A stretch of 64,000 nt of DNA from an uncultured bacterium (GCA_945873205.1 CAMCCC010000001.1:186001-250000); one strand, 5' to 3'. Shown: positions 37,364-48,719, counted from the first letter of the stretch. Numbers and translations: made by a program. Notes: generated by a model from the letters alone, not told the origin.

Positions 37364-38440
37364 TCACCTGCCGTCTGTATTCCTTGCTGTGACGGCCAGC
37401 TCCGCGTCCTCGGCATAGATGAGGCTGCAGCCGTCAATGATCTTTTCGTTTATTATAACCCAAATTTGTCCGCCTGTCTCCCCCTTATTTACCGGGGCAA
37501 AGACAAATCTTGGCATCTCTGCCTGCAGGACAATCTGCCGGCAGCTGCCGGTATAGACCTCAATGCTCTTTTCCGGCACCAGTTGGACAGTTTCCACCGT
37601 TCCGGATATCACCGGCACGGAAAAGCACTGGCCCTCCATCACATCTTTCAATGTGAAGCGGGAATACGCCCAGTCATACAGGGCCATGTGGTCGTTCCAG
37701 TCATCCGGAGCGGACAGCGTGACGCATACCAGCCGCAGCCCTTTCCTCTCACAGCAGCTCACCAGGCAGCGGCCCGCCGAAAGGGTGTAGCCGGTCTTGC
37801 CGCCTACACAGCCGGGACAGAGCTCCAGCAGCCGGTTATGGTTCACCAGGGTCTGTCCATGGATGCTGCAGCTTTTCGTGGCGCATAGCTGGCGGAAGCT
37901 CTGGTTCTCCATACAATAGCACATCAGCTTCGCCATGTCCATGGCGGTGGAATAATGGCCCTGGGCATCCAGACCATGGGGATTGGCAAAGCTGCTGCCC
38001 GTCATCCCCAGCTGCGCCGCCTTCCTGTTCATCAGACCTGCAAAGCCCTCCATACTCCCCGCCGTGTGGCAGGCCAGGGCGCAGGCCGCGTCATTGCCGG
38101 ATTCCAGCAGCAACCCCAGCAGCAGCTCTTTCACCGTGTAGCGCTCCCCCGCTTTCAGGTACATGGAGGAGCCTTCAATATTGCAGTATTCGGGTTTAAT
38201 ATCCACCAGCTCATTCAGCTTTGCGTTTTCCAGCACCACAATGGCCGTCATAAGCTTGGTGGTGCTGGCGATCAGCGCCCTGGCCTGGCCGTTCTTGTCA
38301 TAGAGCAGCTGCCCATCCCCGGTCATCACTACCGCCGAGCTTGCGCTGGGGCCGGGCGCTGCCGCCGCTGCGCTGGGCAAAAGGGCCAGCATTACCGCCA
38401 GGGAAGCGCATACAGATATTGTTTTCTTAATAATAAGCAC
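37364..38440 (-). CDS. D-alanyl-D-alanine carboxypeptidase (DacF-like), GTG start
   Basis: Signal peptide; ALIASTTKLMTAIV (SxxK), SGNDAA (SxN), GGKTGYT (KTG). Confidence 0.92.
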   Translation of the reverse strand: MLIIKKTISVCASLAVMLALLPSAAAAAPGPSASSAVVMTGDGQLLYDKNGQARALIASTTKLMTAIVVLENAKLNELVDIKPEYCNIEGSSMYLKAGERYTVKELLLGLLLESGNDAACALACHTAGSMEGFAGLMNRKAAQLGMTGSSFANPHGLDAQGHYSTAMDMAKLMCYCMENQSFRQLCATKSCSIHGQTLVNHNRLLELCPGCVGGKTGYTLSAGRCLVSCCERKGLRLVCVTLSAPDDWNDHMALYDWAYSRFTLKDVMEGQCFSVPVISGTVETVQLVPEKSIEVYTGSCRQIVLQAEMPRFVFAPVNKGETGGQIWVIINEKIIDGCSLIYAEDAELAVTARNTDGR

Positions 38441-38467
38441 CGCCTTTCCAAGGCAGTGCTTATTATT
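38429..38467 (-). terminator. 18-bp hairpin between ytfJ and dacF-like gene, containing the dacF-like GTG start
   Basis: Minus-strand RNA AAUAAUAAGCACUGCCUU-GGA-AAGGCGGUGCUUAUUAUU, fully paired with one U-G. Confidence 0.6.
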
Positions 38468-38494
38468 GACAATTATTCAGATAATATGAGTCGC

Positions 38495-38884
38495 TCAGAC
38501 CTTGTCGCTCTTCTGCTTGGCAATGAACGCGTCCACCCGGTCCATGACCTGGGGCACCATGTCAATGATCCGGTCAACGGTGTTGCTGGCGGGCGGCGTG
38601 ACATTGATCATCCGCACCGTGCCGTCCTTAATCACCAGGAAACCGATGGGGTCGATCTTGACGCCGGTGGCGTTGCCGCCGCCATAGGGGCGCTGCTCCC
38701 CGGTCTTTTTGCTGTTGAACTCCACGCCGCCGCCGCCAAAGCCAACGCTGACCTTGGAGATGGGGACCAGCGTAATGCCGTCAGGCGTGTAGATGGGGTC
38801 GCCAACCACCGTGTCAACCTTGAGAATGTTCTTCACGCTCTCTATCGTGTTCTGCATCAGTTCGCCGATAGGGTTATTATCCAT
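38495..38884 (-). CDS. ytfJ: Spore protein YtfJ/GerW family
   Basis: IGELMQNTIESVKNILKVDTVVGDPIYTPDGITLVPISKVSVGFGGGG. Confidence 0.93.
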   Translation of the reverse strand: MDNNPIGELMQNTIESVKNILKVDTVVGDPIYTPDGITLVPISKVSVGFGGGGVEFNSKKTGEQRPYGGGNATGVKIDPIGFLVIKDGTVRMINVTPPASNTVDRIIDMVPQVMDRVDAFIAKQKSDKV

Positions 38885-39626
38885 TAGAGTCCATCCTTTC
38901 CTCTTCTTGTATATTTTCTTCTGTTTCGTTCTCCGTATTCGCTTCTTCCGGCTGCCCCTCCGGGGAGGCCTCGTTCCCGCTTCCCCTGTTTTTGCGTTTC
39001 TCTTTCAGCAGGCGGAACTTATTCTTAATCAGGATCCACAACGCCCCGAAGAGGATCGCAAAGGCCATGCGGAACACCTGGCCAATGCGGATCACCACGC
39101 AAAGGCCAAAGTCGATCCTGGTCTTTTCCTCGGTAAAATCGATATTGGTCCAGACATCACAATCCTTCACAATGAAGCGCTCCGCGCAGATCGGGGCCAG
39201 GGAGGACAGGGCCGCGTTCACATAGTTATAGGTCATGGCCGTGGCGTAGGGGTCTGTTCCGGCCGCCACATAGTGAAGCAAGAAACGGTCCACGGTCAGC
39301 TTGCCGAACTTGCCAAAGCCTCGCAGGACCGCCTTGACCAGGGCCAGAATCTCGTCCATGTTCAGCTGGAGATTCAGTTTCTTCCTGGGCTTTGGCGCCT
39401 GCTCCGGCCCGGCCTCTTTGGGCTTTTTCTCTTTTTTGGGTTTCTTTTCCTTCTTGGGCTTGGATTCATCCGCAGGCTTTCTTGGCAGCAGCTTCAGCAT
39501 GACGCCGCACACCTTGGCCGAAACGCTCAACTCTCCGTTTTCATAGCCCACGTCTGCCCCAACCGGAATGAGCATGATCAGCGCAATTATGCCGATAATA
39601 ACGCCCAGAACGATCAACCAGACCAA
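38877..39626 (-). CDS. DUF2953 domain-containing protein
   Basis: N-terminal TM, ELSVSAKVCGVMLKLLPRKP, Lys-rich linker, located next to ytfJ and scpB. Confidence 0.75.
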   Translation of the reverse strand: MVWLIVLGVIIGIIALIMLIPVGADVGYENGELSVSAKVCGVMLKLLPRKPADESKPKKEKKPKKEKKPKEAGPEQAPKPRKKLNLQLNMDEILALVKAVLRGFGKFGKLTVDRFLLHYVAAGTDPYATAMTYNYVNAALSSLAPICAERFIVKDCDVWTNIDFTEEKTRIDFGLCVVIRIGQVFRMAFAILFGALWILIKNKFRLLKEKRKNRGSGNEASPEGQPEEANTENETEENIQEEERMDSNG

Positions 39627-39631
39627 TTACA

Positions 39632-40252
39632 TCACTCCTCCACAGTTTCTCCTGTGACTTCGCTCAATGAGATCTGTTCCTTCAAGCCGGGGTCCTGCAA
39701 TTTGTTGATGGCGCTTTGCAGCTTTTCGATTCCTTCGCCGTTGGTCATATCCGGCAGCGGCGGCAGCTCCGCCAGGCTGCTGATGCCCATGGTGCGCAAA
39801 AACACATCTGTGGTGCGGAAGATCGCCGGGCGGCCCGGAACCTCCAGCCGGCCGCACTCCTCAATCAGCCCCCGCTCGCAAAGGGCGCTGACGGTGTAGG
39901 AGCTGTCCACCCCGCGCACCTGCTCCACATAGGCCCTGGTCACCGGCTGGAAATAGGCCACAACGGCCAAGGTCTCCAGCGCCGGCTGGGACAGCATCGG
40001 CGGCTTTCTCTGCTCCAGCACCTTGCTGATATAGGGCGCAAATTCCGGCGCTGAGCACATCTGCAGCCGGTCATCCAGCTGCAAAATTCTCATTCCCCGC
40101 TGCTCGCTCTCATATTTCTCCCGCAGTTCTCTGGCCGCGGCGAGGACTTCATCCTCACCAACGCCCAGGATCAGGGAAAGCCGGGCCACAGGGACACTCT
40201 CCCCCGCTGCGAAAAGGATAGCCTCAATAACAGAAAGTATATCAATCATCAT
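39632..40252 (-). CDS. scpB: Segregation and condensation protein B
   Basis: IEAILFAAGESVPVARLSLILGV; LSQPALETLAVVAYFQPVTRAYVEQVRGVDSSYTVSALCERGLIEECGRLEVPGRPAIFRTTDVFLRTMGI. Confidence 0.96.
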   Translation of the reverse strand: MMIDILSVIEAILFAAGESVPVARLSLILGVGEDEVLAAARELREKYESEQRGMRILQLDDRLQMCSAPEFAPYISKVLEQRKPPMLSQPALETLAVVAYFQPVTRAYVEQVRGVDSSYTVSALCERGLIEECGRLEVPGRPAIFRTTDVFLRTMGISSLAELPPLPDMTNGEGIEKLQSAINKLQDPGLKEQISLSEVTGETVEE

Positions 40253-41038
40253 TTACTCAACAATCTTTTCCATGATTTCGTCCACATCACCGCCGGCAAA
40301 GGCCAGGGCATAGTCATCTCCTGCCCGGCTGATATGGATGCTGCCCATACTGCAAAGCTCCAGGATGGACATAAAGGTTGCCACGATCTCCGACCGGGAG
40401 CGGCAGTCCCGGTACAGGGCCTGCAGCGTTGTCCCGCCTTCCTTCAGCCGCAGCAGAATCTGATAGCTCTTGTCCCGCACGCTATAGATAATGCGCTTGG
40501 GCACCGCCTGGCTGATATCCGGCTCCGGCGTCTTGCCGCCCCGGGAATAGATGCCGTACAGGGCCTTCAGCAGATCCACCGGCTCATGGCGGTACTCATA
40601 CTCTCTGGCGGTCTTGGGCAGCGGCTCCGGCAGCTTGGCGTAGTACAGCAGCCCCAGCTCCGAGGCCTTTTTCAGCTCCGGCGTCACCTTTTGCACGGCA
40701 GCGAAGATATCCCTGCATTTCAGCTGCTCCAGCGAGGCCATCAGCACCTCCAGCTCGGAGACCTCCTCGTCCCCGGCCAGCAGCGTCCGCGTCTTGATAT
40801 AGAGCAGGTGGGAGGCCATCTGCACGAACTCACTGGCCACCTCCAGGTCCATGCTCTGCATCTTGTCCAGATATTCCAGATACTGGTCAAGAATATCTGC
40901 GATCTTGATGTCCCGGATCTCTATTTTATTCTTGGAAAGCAGCATCAGGATCAGGCTCAGCGGCCCCTCAAAATCCTGAAGCTGGTTCTTTTCCTTAACG
41001 ATTCCCTCAAGGAAGAAATTGGGATTTTCCATTATCAC
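40253..41038 (-). CDS. scpA: Segregation and condensation protein A
   Basis: LQDFEGPLSLILMLLSKNKIEIRDIKIADILDQYLEYL; overlaps scpB. Confidence 0.94.
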   Translation of the reverse strand: MIMENPNFFLEGIVKEKNQLQDFEGPLSLILMLLSKNKIEIRDIKIADILDQYLEYLDKMQSMDLEVASEFVQMASHLLYIKTRTLLAGDEEVSELEVLMASLEQLKCRDIFAAVQKVTPELKKASELGLLYYAKLPEPLPKTAREYEYRHEPVDLLKALYGIYSRGGKTPEPDISQAVPKRIIYSVRDKSYQILLRLKEGGTTLQALYRDCRSRSEIVATFMSILELCSMGSIHISRAGDDYALAFAGGDVDEIMEKIVE

Positions 41039-41737
41039 TCACATATAAAAAAGATGAAATACCCCGTCGCAGGCCAGCTGGGCCAGGGGCACCAACCAGG
41101 CATACACCGCGTCGATGGCGATAGAAAGGGGCTTGCCCAGAACGCCGGTGGCCACCAGGACCAGCATCACGATCCCGCCGTAGCGCTCATAACGCATCAG
41201 CTTATAGTAGCTCTCGTCGCTCATCAGGGAAAACAGCACCTTGGAGCCGTCCAGCGGCGGCAGGGGCAAAAGGTTGAATATGCCCAGGCCAATACTGATG
41301 ATGGCCGTCAGCTGGATCATCTGCAAAAAGTAATAGCCCACAGCGCTGCGCCCCAAGGGGATATACGCGGCGCCGTACAAAAACATAAACACCACCGCGA
41401 TCAGCAGGTTGCTGACCGGCCCGGCCAGGGCGGTCACCGCCATACCCCGCTTGGGGTTCTTGAACCGATACATATTCACCGGCACAGGCTTTGCCCAACC
41501 CACATGGAACACCAGCATCATCAACAGCCCCATGGGGTCCAGATGCTTCAGCGGATTCAGCGTCAGACGGCCACGGCTTTTGGCGGTGTCGTCCCCCAGC
41601 TTGTAGGCCACGAAGCCATGGCTCAGCTCATGAAGCGTGATGCACAGCAGCGATGGGATAAGCCCAAGAAGGATGCTGAGAATATAGGTAAAATCAAATC
41701 CATCCCAAATGGAATGCAGTCCCTCGATGGCGCTCAC
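41039..41737 (-). CDS. Site-2 protease family (M50) membrane metalloprotease
   Basis: CITLHELSHGFVAYKLGDDTAKSRGRLTLNPLKHLDPMGLL; NLLPLPPLDGSKVL. GTG start at 41737 suggested. Confidence 0.93.
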   Translation of the reverse strand: MSAIEGLHSIWDGFDFTYILSILLGLIPSLLCITLHELSHGFVAYKLGDDTAKSRGRLTLNPLKHLDPMGLLMMLVFHVGWAKPVPVNMYRFKNPKRGMAVTALAGPVSNLLIAVVFMFLYGAAYIPLGRSAVGYYFLQMIQLTAIISIGLGIFNLLPLPPLDGSKVLFSLMSDESYYKLMRYERYGGIVMLVLVATGVLGKPLSIAIDAVYAWLVPLAQLACDGVFHLFYM

Positions 41738-41822
41738 CCCCCAATTTAGTAATATTGTACCAAAACCCACTGGAAAAAACAAGGGCGAAGCACAAATTTT
41801 GCCTCGCCCCCTGTTATACACA

Positions 41823-42413
41823 TTATATTAATTTGACAATTTCCGCCAGCAAAAGCTCTCGCCCCTGGCCCTTTTCCGCGGAGAAGGGAATCAGCAGAAC
41901 CTCCTCCGGCAGCGTCAGGGTCTCCCGGATCAACTGCATATTGGGCTCGATCTCGCTCTTTTTCAGCTTGTCCAGCTTGTTTGCCACCACAACCAGCTTG
42001 CAGCCGGCGTTTTTGAACCACTCCGCCATGGTTACATCGTCGGCGGTGGGCTTATGCCTTGCGTCGACGATCATCACCCCCAGGTCGATCAGACCCGGCG
42101 TGGCGAAAAAGTCCTCCATCAGCTTGCCCCAGCGGTCCCGCTCAGCCTGGGAGACCTTGGCATAGCCGTAGCCCGGCAGGTCCACGAAATAAATCTTCTG
42201 GTCAATGAAGAAGTAGTTCACATGGATGGTCTTTCCCGGCGAGGCCCCCACCCGGGCAAAGTTCTTCCGGTTCAGCATCCTGTTGATCACCGAGGACTTG
42301 CCCACATTGGACTTGCCGGCAAACACCACGCTGGGGATGGAGCTTTGGATGAACTGCCTGGGTGAGGCGGCGGACTTGATAAATTCCGCCTTGTTAACGT
42401 TCAGCGTTGCCAT
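41823..42413 (-). CDS. engB: Ribosome biogenesis GTP-binding protein YsxC/EngB
   Basis: VVFAGKSNVGKSSVINRMLNRKNFARVGASPGKTIHVNYF, FVDLPGYGYAKVS, NKLDKL. Confidence 0.97.
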   Translation of the reverse strand: MATLNVNKAEFIKSAASPRQFIQSSIPSVVFAGKSNVGKSSVINRMLNRKNFARVGASPGKTIHVNYFFIDQKIYFVDLPGYGYAKVSQAERDRWGKLMEDFFATPGLIDLGVMIVDARHKPTADDVTMAEWFKNAGCKLVVVANKLDKLKKSEIEPNMQLIRETLTLPEEVLLIPFSAEKGQGRELLLAEIVKLI

Positions 42414-42420
42414 ACTTCAC

Positions 42421-44808
42421 CTACTGTCTCACAGCGCAGCGCTCACCACTGCTGCCAATGCCGGCGGTGCAGAGCTGCTTTTCCTCCCGTTCCCGGATCA
42501 GCACCAGATCCAGCACATGATCCACGTGCTCCGTAGGCACAAAGTGCAGCTGCGCGCGCACCAGCGGGTCGATCTTTTCCAGATCCGGCTCGTTCTCGGC
42601 GGGAATAATCACTGTCTTGATTCCGGCGCGAAGGGCCGCCATGGTCTTTTCCCGCAGCCCGCCGATGGGCAGCACCCGGCCACGCAGGGTGATCTCCCCG
42701 GTCATCGCCACATCGTGGCGCACCGGGGCGCCGGTCAGGGCAGAGATCAGCGCGATGGTCATGGTGATACCGGCAGAGGGACCATCCTTGGGAATTGCCC
42801 CCTCCGGGAAATGGATGTGAATATCCTTGTTTTTATAAAAATCCGGGTCTATGCCCAGCACGGCAGCCCGGCTGCGGATATAGCTCAGGGCCGCCTTGGC
42901 GGATTCCTTCATCACATCCCCCAGGTTGCCGGTCAGCTCCAGCCGCCCGGTGCCCTCCATTACGGCCACCTCCACGTCCAGAACTTCACCGCCGGCAGAG
43001 GTGTAGGCAAGGCCTCGCACCAGGCCCACCTCGTCCCGCCTGCGGATCTCGTCCGGCTTGTAAACCGCCGGGCCAAGGATGCTCTCCAGCTGGCCAGGAC
43101 ACAGATGCAGGCTCTTGAACTGCCCCTCGGCAATGCCGCTGGCCGCCTTACGGCAGGCGGCGGCGATCTGCCGCTCCAGCTGCCGCACGCCGGATTCCCG
43201 GGTGTAGGCGCGGATCATTTCCCGGATGGCGCCGTCCTCCACCCGGAGCTGGTTTGCCCGCAGGCCATGCTTCTTCCGCTGCTTAGGCAGCAGATGCTCC
43301 CTGGCAATCTGCACCTTCTCCTCGTCGGTGTAGCTGGAAAGCTCAATGACCTCCATGCGGTCCAGCAGGGCCCGGGGAATGGTGTCCAGGGAGTTGGCGG
43401 TGGTGATGAAGAACACCTGGGAAAGGTCAAAGGGGATCTCCAGGAAATTGTCCCGGAAGGTGCTGTTCTGCTCGCCGTCCAGAGCCTCCAGCAGCGCCGC
43501 CGACGGGTCGCCCCGGTAGTCGGAAGCCAGCTTGTCGATCTCGTCCAGCACCATCAGGGGGTTGCAGCTGCCGGCCTGGATAATGCCGCTGATGAGCCGT
43601 CCGGGCATGGAGCCGATGTAGGTGCGCCGGTGGCCCCGAATCTCCGCCTCGTCATGGACGCCGCCCAAAGAAACGCGCACCAGCTTGCGGTTGGTAGCCC
43701 TGGCTATGCTCTGGGCAATACTGGTCTTGCCGGTTCCCGGAGGGCCCACTAGGCAGATCAGCCCGCCCTTGATCTCCGGGCTCAGCTGCTTTACCGCCAG
43801 ATATTCGCAGATGCGTTCCTTCACCTTTTCCAGGCCATAGTGATCCTCGTCCAGAATCTTTCTGGCCTTAGCAATATTCACGGTTTCATGGGTGGTTTTG
43901 CCCCAGGGAATCTCCAGGCAAACGTCCAGATAGCTGCGGATCACCGCCGCTTCGGAGGATCCAAAGGGCTGTTTGGCAAGCCGTCCCAGCTCCTTGTTCA
44001 GCCGTTCCCTGATCTCGTCACTCACCGGCAGCGCCTCGATCTTCGCCCGGTAGTTCTCAATGTCATCATCCTCACCCAGCTCGGCCTGGATGGCCTTCAT
44101 CTCTTCCCGGAGATAGTATTCCCGCTGGTTGCGGTTCATTGCCTCCTGGGCCGCATCGTTCAGCTCTTTTTCAATGTTCAGCACGTCCAGCTCCGTGTTC
44201 AGCAGCTTGCACAGCATGGCCAGCCGCCGGTTGGGGTACAGCTCCTCCAGCAGCTTCTGCTTATCTTCCAGATTGAAATGGACGGTCTGAGATATGTAAT
44301 TGGAAACATAGGCAGGGCTGGGATTGGCCAGCAGATTCAGCAGCTGTTCGTTTACCATGTCCTGGTTGAACTGGATATACTCCTCAAACAGAGACATGCA
44401 GTTTCTCAGCAGTGCTTCCCTTCTGGCGGCGCTTACCCGCTCGTCCTTGTCCGGCAGTTCGATGATTTCCGCGGTGTAACCCTTGGGGTCAGCATTCACC
44501 ATCAGGAACCTGGCCCTGTACAGGCCCTCTACCATCACCCTGCATACGTTGCCTCTGGGCTGGCGCAGCTGCTGGCGAATACGGCACACCGTGCCCACCC
44601 GGTAAATGTCCTCCTCCTGGGGCATATCCGCCGTCAGGCTTTTCTGCGCAGCGAGGAAAATGAGCTGGCTGCTCTTTGCGGCCATACCCAGTGCGCCGAT
44701 GGACGCCGTCCGCTCCACGTCAAAGGTCAGCAGCATTTCGGGAAACACATGCAGACCTCTGAGTGCCAGCAGAGGCAGGGTCTTTGCCTGTATGGTGTTG
44801 TCAGTCAT
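42421..44808 (-). CDS. lon: Endopeptidase La (Lon)
   Basis: [61 protein letters not shown] catalytic Ser. Confidence 0.98.
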   Translation of the reverse strand: MTDNTIQAKTLPLLALRGLHVFPEMLLTFDVERTASIGALGMAAKSSQLIFLAAQKSLTADMPQEEDIYRVGTVCRIRQQLRQPRGNVCRVMVEGLYRARFLMVNADPKGYTAEIIELPDKDERVSAARREALLRNCMSLFEEYIQFNQDMVNEQLLNLLANPSPAYVSNYISQTVHFNLEDKQKLLEELYPNRRLAMLCKLLNTELDVLNIEKELNDAAQEAMNRNQREYYLREEMKAIQAELGEDDDIENYRAKIEALPVSDEIRERLNKELGRLAKQPFGSSEAAVIRSYLDVCLEIPWGKTTHETVNIAKARKILDEDHYGLEKVKERICEYLAVKQLSPEIKGGLICLVGPPGTGKTSIAQSIARATNRKLVRVSLGGVHDEAEIRGHRRTYIGSMPGRLISGIIQAGSCNPLMVLDEIDKLASDYRGDPSAALLEALDGEQNSTFRDNFLEIPFDLSQVFFITTANSLDTIPRALLDRMEVIELSSYTDEEKVQIAREHLLPKQRKKHGLRANQLRVEDGAIREMIRAYTRESGVRQLERQIAAACRKAASGIAEGQFKSLHLCPGQLESILGPAVYKPDEIRRRDEVGLVRGLAYTSAGGEVLDVEVAVMEGTGRLELTGNLGDVMKESAKAALSYIRSRAAVLGIDPDFYKNKDIHIHFPEGAIPKDGPSAGITMTIALISALTGAPVRHDVAMTGEITLRGRVLPIGGLREKTMAALRAGIKTVIIPAENEPDLEKIDPLVRAQLHFVPTEHVDHVLDLVLIREREEKQLCTAGIGSSGERCAVRQ

Positions 44809-44835
44809 AATCTTCTCCTTTCCGGAGTCCTGGCA

Positions 44836-46086
44836 TTACTGCGCCCGATGCTCCACAATGGGCGCTGCGCCCTCGGTCACAGCCTGGGCGGTAATAATAA
44901 TCTTGCTGGCGGTGGCGTCGGAGGGAACGGTGTACATCACGTCGGTCATCACGCCCTCCATCACGCTTCTCAGCCCTCTGGCGCCGATCTTCATGGCGAT
45001 GGCCTTGTCGGCAATGGCCTCCAGCGCCTCCGGCTGATACTCCAGCTCCACATTGTCCATGCTCATCAGAGCCTTATATTGTTTCGTCATGGCGTTCTTG
45101 GGCTCCGTCAGAATCCGCACCAGGTCATCCCGGCCCAGGCTGGCCAAACTGGCCACCACCGGCAGACGGCCGATCAGCTCCGGGATGATGCCGAACTGCA
45201 GCAGGTCGTGCTGCTGCACCTGGGAGAGGATCTGGCCCACATCCCGCTCTGCGCTGCTGGTTATGTCAGCGCCGAAGCCCATGGTCTTTTTATCGGTACG
45301 CTTTTCAATGATCTTATCCAGCCCATCAAATGCGCCGCCGCAGATAAACAGGATATTGGTGGTGTCCACCTGGATGAACTCCTGGTGGGGGTGCTTGCGT
45401 CCACCCTGGGGCGGCACGTTTGCCACCGTACCTTCCAGCAGCTTCAACAGTGCCTGCTGCACGCCCTCGCCGGACACGTCCCTGGTGATGGAGGTATTCT
45501 CACTCTTGCGGGCGATCTTGTCGATCTCGTCGATGTAAATGATGCCCTTCTGGGCCCGCTCCACATCGAAGTCCGCCGCCTGCAGCAGCTTCAGGATCAC
45601 GTTCTCCACATCCTCGCCTACATAACCCGCCTCGGTCAGGGTGGTGGCGTCGGCAATGGCGAAGGGCACATCCAACATCTTCGCCATGGTCTGGGCAAAC
45701 AGAGTCTTGCCGCTGCCGGTGGGACCGATCAGCAGGATGTTGCTTTTCTGCAGCTCCACATCCTCCTCTGCGGCGTGGAGAATCCGCTTGTAGTGGTTAT
45801 ATACAGCCACAGACAGAACCTTTTTTGCCTGGTCCTGCCCAATGACATAGTCGTCCAGTCTTTCCTTGATCTGCATGGGCTTGGGCAGCTTGGAAAATTC
45901 CAGCGGCAGCCCGTCATAACCCATGACGGCAGAGACAGCCTCCTCTTCTCCCACGATGCTTGCGCACATGCGCACACATTCGTCGCAGATATAGCAGTTG
46001 TTGCCGGCGATCATTCTCTCCACCAGCGACTGGGGCTTGCCGCAAAAAGAGCATCTTATGCTTCTTCTGTCTTCATTTCTTGCCAT
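44836..46086 (-). CDS. clpX: ATP-dependent Clp protease ATP-binding subunit ClpX
   Basis: Zn finger [73 protein letters not shown]. Confidence 0.98.
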   Translation of the reverse strand: MARNEDRRSIRCSFCGKPQSLVERMIAGNNCYICDECVRMCASIVGEEEAVSAVMGYDGLPLEFSKLPKPMQIKERLDDYVIGQDQAKKVLSVAVYNHYKRILHAAEEDVELQKSNILLIGPTGSGKTLFAQTMAKMLDVPFAIADATTLTEAGYVGEDVENVILKLLQAADFDVERAQKGIIYIDEIDKIARKSENTSITRDVSGEGVQQALLKLLEGTVANVPPQGGRKHPHQEFIQVDTTNILFICGGAFDGLDKIIEKRTDKKTMGFGADITSSAERDVGQILSQVQQHDLLQFGIIPELIGRLPVVASLASLGRDDLVRILTEPKNAMTKQYKALMSMDNVELEYQPEALEAIADKAIAMKIGARGLRSVMEGVMTDVMYTVPSDATASKIIITAQAVTEGAAPIVEHRAQ

Positions 46087-46109
46087 ATGTTATCCCCTCT
46101 TAAAAACAT

Positions 46110-46131
46110 GGGGGAACTTTGAAGTTCCCCC
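46110..46131 (-). terminator. Terminator between clpP and clpX
   Basis: GGGGGAACTT-TG-AAGTTCCCCC, minus strand continues ATGTTTTTAAG. Confidence 0.7.
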
Positions 46132-46142
46132 GTAAAGAAGTA

Positions 46143-46724
46143 TCAACGCTTGTAAATGACCTTATCGATCAGCCCGTAGGCCTGTGCTTCCTCGGCGGTC
46201 ATAAAGTGGTCACGTTCGCAGTCCCGCTCCACTTCTTCCACGCTCTTGCCGGTGTTCTCGGCCAGGATGGCGTTGAGCTTTTTCTTGATCTTCAGGATCT
46301 GCTCCGCCTGAATCTGGATATCGGTGCACTGGCCCTGGCTGCCGCCGGAGGGCTGGTGAATCATGATCTCCGCATTAGGCAGGGCAATCCGCTTGCCTTT
46401 GGCGCCGGAGGACAGGAGGAAGGCGCCCATGGAGGCCGCCATACCGATGCAGATGGTGGACACGTCCGGCTTGATATACTGCATGGTGTCATAGATCGCA
46501 AGGCCGGAGGTCACGCTGCCGCCGGGGCTGTTGATGTAAAACTGTATGTCCTTGTCCGGGTCCTGGGCTTCCAGATAGAGAAGCTGGGCAACGATAAGGC
46601 TTGCGGTGGTGTCGTTGACTTCCTCAGACAGCATCACGATTCGGTCGTTCAGCAGTCTGGAGAAAATGTCATAGGAGCGCTCGCCTCTGCTGGTCTGCTC
46701 CACAACATAAGGAACTAAACTCAT
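46143..46724 (-). CDS. clpP: ATP-dependent Clp protease proteolytic subunit
   Basis: [64 protein letters not shown]. Confidence 0.98.
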   Translation of the reverse strand: MSLVPYVVEQTSRGERSYDIFSRLLNDRIVMLSEEVNDTTASLIVAQLLYLEAQDPDKDIQFYINSPGGSVTSGLAIYDTMQYIKPDVSTICIGMAASMGAFLLSSGAKGKRIALPNAEIMIHQPSGGSQGQCTDIQIQAEQILKIKKKLNAILAENTGKSVEEVERDCERDHFMTAEEAQAYGLIDKVIYKR

Positions 46725-46785
46725 TGTATTAAACTCTCCTTCCAAATATCAGCATCCAAGAGAGCATATCCCTAATCCCGGGAAT

Positions 46786-48066
46786 TTATTCAGCCTTGGC
46801 CTCCACAGCGCTCTCAATGATGGCGTTGGTGGCCCGCTCTTTCTTCATCTCGGCCTCAATAAACTCCTTGCTGAAGTAGCTCTTGATATCTTCGGGCTTG
46901 GCGCCGATCCCCTCGGCAACCCGCTTGAGATACTCCTCGGTCTCCTCCTCGGTGATCTCGGCATTCTCAGCCTCAGCAACTGCCTCCAGCAGCAGTTCGG
47001 TCTTGACCTGCATCTCAGCGGAGGGACGGATAGCGGCGGCGTCAACACCCATCATGTTCAGCAGATCCTGCAGGGAGGTGTTCCGGTCGGTGAAGCCGAA
47101 GTTGGCGGCGTAGTTGCGGACGATCTCCTCCACCTTCTCGTCGATCATCACGTCGGGGATCTCCACGGTCATGTTGTCGCAGGCCTGGCGCATAATCTCG
47201 CTGCGGAACTTGTTCTCCGCCTGCTCCCGCTGCTGCTCTTCCTGCTTGGCGCGGATATCGGCCTTGTACTCCTCCAGAGTGTCAAACTCGGAAACGTCCT
47301 TGGCAAACTCGTCGTCCAGGGCGGGCAGTTCCTTGGCGGACAGGCTGTTGAGCTTCACCTTGAAAACAACAGCCTTGCCGGCCAGATCAGCAACGTAATC
47401 CTCGGGGAAGGTGATGTTCACGTCCTTCTCCTCGCCGATCTTCATGCCAACAACCTGCTCCTCAAAGCCGGGAACAAAGGAGCCGGAACCCAGCTCCAGG
47501 TCATAGCCCTCGGCCTTGCCGCCGTCAAAACGCTCGCCGTCCAGATAGCCGTCGAAGTCGATGTTGGCGGTGTCGCCCATCTGGGCCTCACGGTCGTCAA
47601 CGGTGAGGATGCGGGCGTTGCGCTTGAGTGCATCCTGCAGCGCCTTCTCCACGTCCTCATCAGTGACATTGACGGCGTCCTTGGCAGCGCTCAGACCCTT
47701 GTACTGGCCCAGGGTCACTTCGGGATACAGGGTCACTTCAAAGGTGTAAGCCACGGTGCGATCCTCGGTAACGTTCACGTCAGAGATGGCGGGGGCGCCC
47801 ACGATGCGCAGGCCGGACTCCTTCAGGCCCAGCTCGAAAGCCTTGGGGGCCAGCTCGTCCATGGCGTCCTGATAGAACACCTCAGCGCCATACATGCCTT
47901 CCACAACAGCTCTGGGAGCCTTGCCCTTGCGGAAGCCGGGGATATATATAGAACTCTTGTTCTTCAGGTAAGCGCCGTTGACAGCGGCCTCAAACTCGGC
48001 AGCGTCGGTCTCCACCTGAAAAGCAGCGGTATTTTTCTCTTTCTTTTCTACATTCTTTACGATCAT
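46786..48066 (-). CDS. tig: Trigger factor
   Basis: IPGFRKGKAPRAVVEGMYGAEVFYQDAMDELAP; FKBP domain; next to clpP. Confidence 0.97.
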   Translation of the reverse strand: MIVKNVEKKEKNTAAFQVETDAAEFEAAVNGAYLKNKSSIYIPGFRKGKAPRAVVEGMYGAEVFYQDAMDELAPKAFELGLKESGLRIVGAPAISDVNVTEDRTVAYTFEVTLYPEVTLGQYKGLSAAKDAVNVTDEDVEKALQDALKRNARILTVDDREAQMGDTANIDFDGYLDGERFDGGKAEGYDLELGSGSFVPGFEEQVVGMKIGEEKDVNITFPEDYVADLAGKAVVFKVKLNSLSAKELPALDDEFAKDVSEFDTLEEYKADIRAKQEEQQREQAENKFRSEIMRQACDNMTVEIPDVMIDEKVEEIVRNYAANFGFTDRNTSLQDLLNMMGVDAAAIRPSAEMQVKTELLLEAVAEAENAEITEEETEEYLKRVAEGIGAKPEDIKSYFSKEFIEAEMKKERATNAIIESAVEAKAE

Positions 48067-48167
48067 CTTTGTTTCCTCCTATATATGTGTCTGCACGCAC
48101 CATAGCATAATACCAGATGTTTGCAGTAAAATCAATGACAAATTCATGAATTTGCGCTTAAAAGCCC

Positions 48168-48719
48168 CTATTCCGTCAGCAAGAAGCGCCTCAGCAAGTC
48201 CAGGCTGGCTCCAGGAACGCAAAACCGCTCCCGGCTGTGTTCAATTTCCTCCCGGACCTGCTCCAGGTCAAACCAGTCCACCCTTTCCACTTCCTCGGCC
48301 TGTAAATGCAGTGATTCCGCATCCAGGGGCTCCCGGTACAGGTACACACTGCAATACTCATTATCCCGGAAGATTTTGCCTCTGAACTGCGCCTCATACC
48401 GGTTGCAGATGGCCCCGATATAACAAAGCTGCCCTTCCCCGGCCTCAATCCCAAGTTCTTCCCTCAGTTCCCTCAGAGCGGAGTCCAGCGGCTCACAGCC
48501 TGCCGGGATATGTCCCGCGGAGGAGGTGTCGTACATACCGGGGAAAGATTCCTTGTTTGCGCTGCGCTTTTGCAGCAGGACCTGTATCCGTCCCTTTTCT
48601 TCCCGGATCACCCAGACATGGGCCGTCCTGTGCCGGATTCCGTCCCGATGGGCCTTTTCCCGGCTCACGATGCCGCCGGCAGGCTGTCCTTTTTCATCGC
48701 AAACGTCAAGGTATTCCAT
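48168..48719 (-). CDS. NUDIX hydrolase (IDI/YfcD-like)
   Basis: YDTSSAGHIPAGCEPLDSALRELREELGIEAGEGQL Nudix box. Confidence 0.92.
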   Translation of the reverse strand: MEYLDVCDEKGQPAGGIVSREKAHRDGIRHRTAHVWVIREEKGRIQVLLQKRSANKESFPGMYDTSSAGHIPAGCEPLDSALRELREELGIEAGEGQLCYIGAICNRYEAQFRGKIFRDNEYCSVYLYREPLDAESLHLQAEEVERVDWFDLEQVREEIEHSRERFCVPGASLDLLRRFLLTE

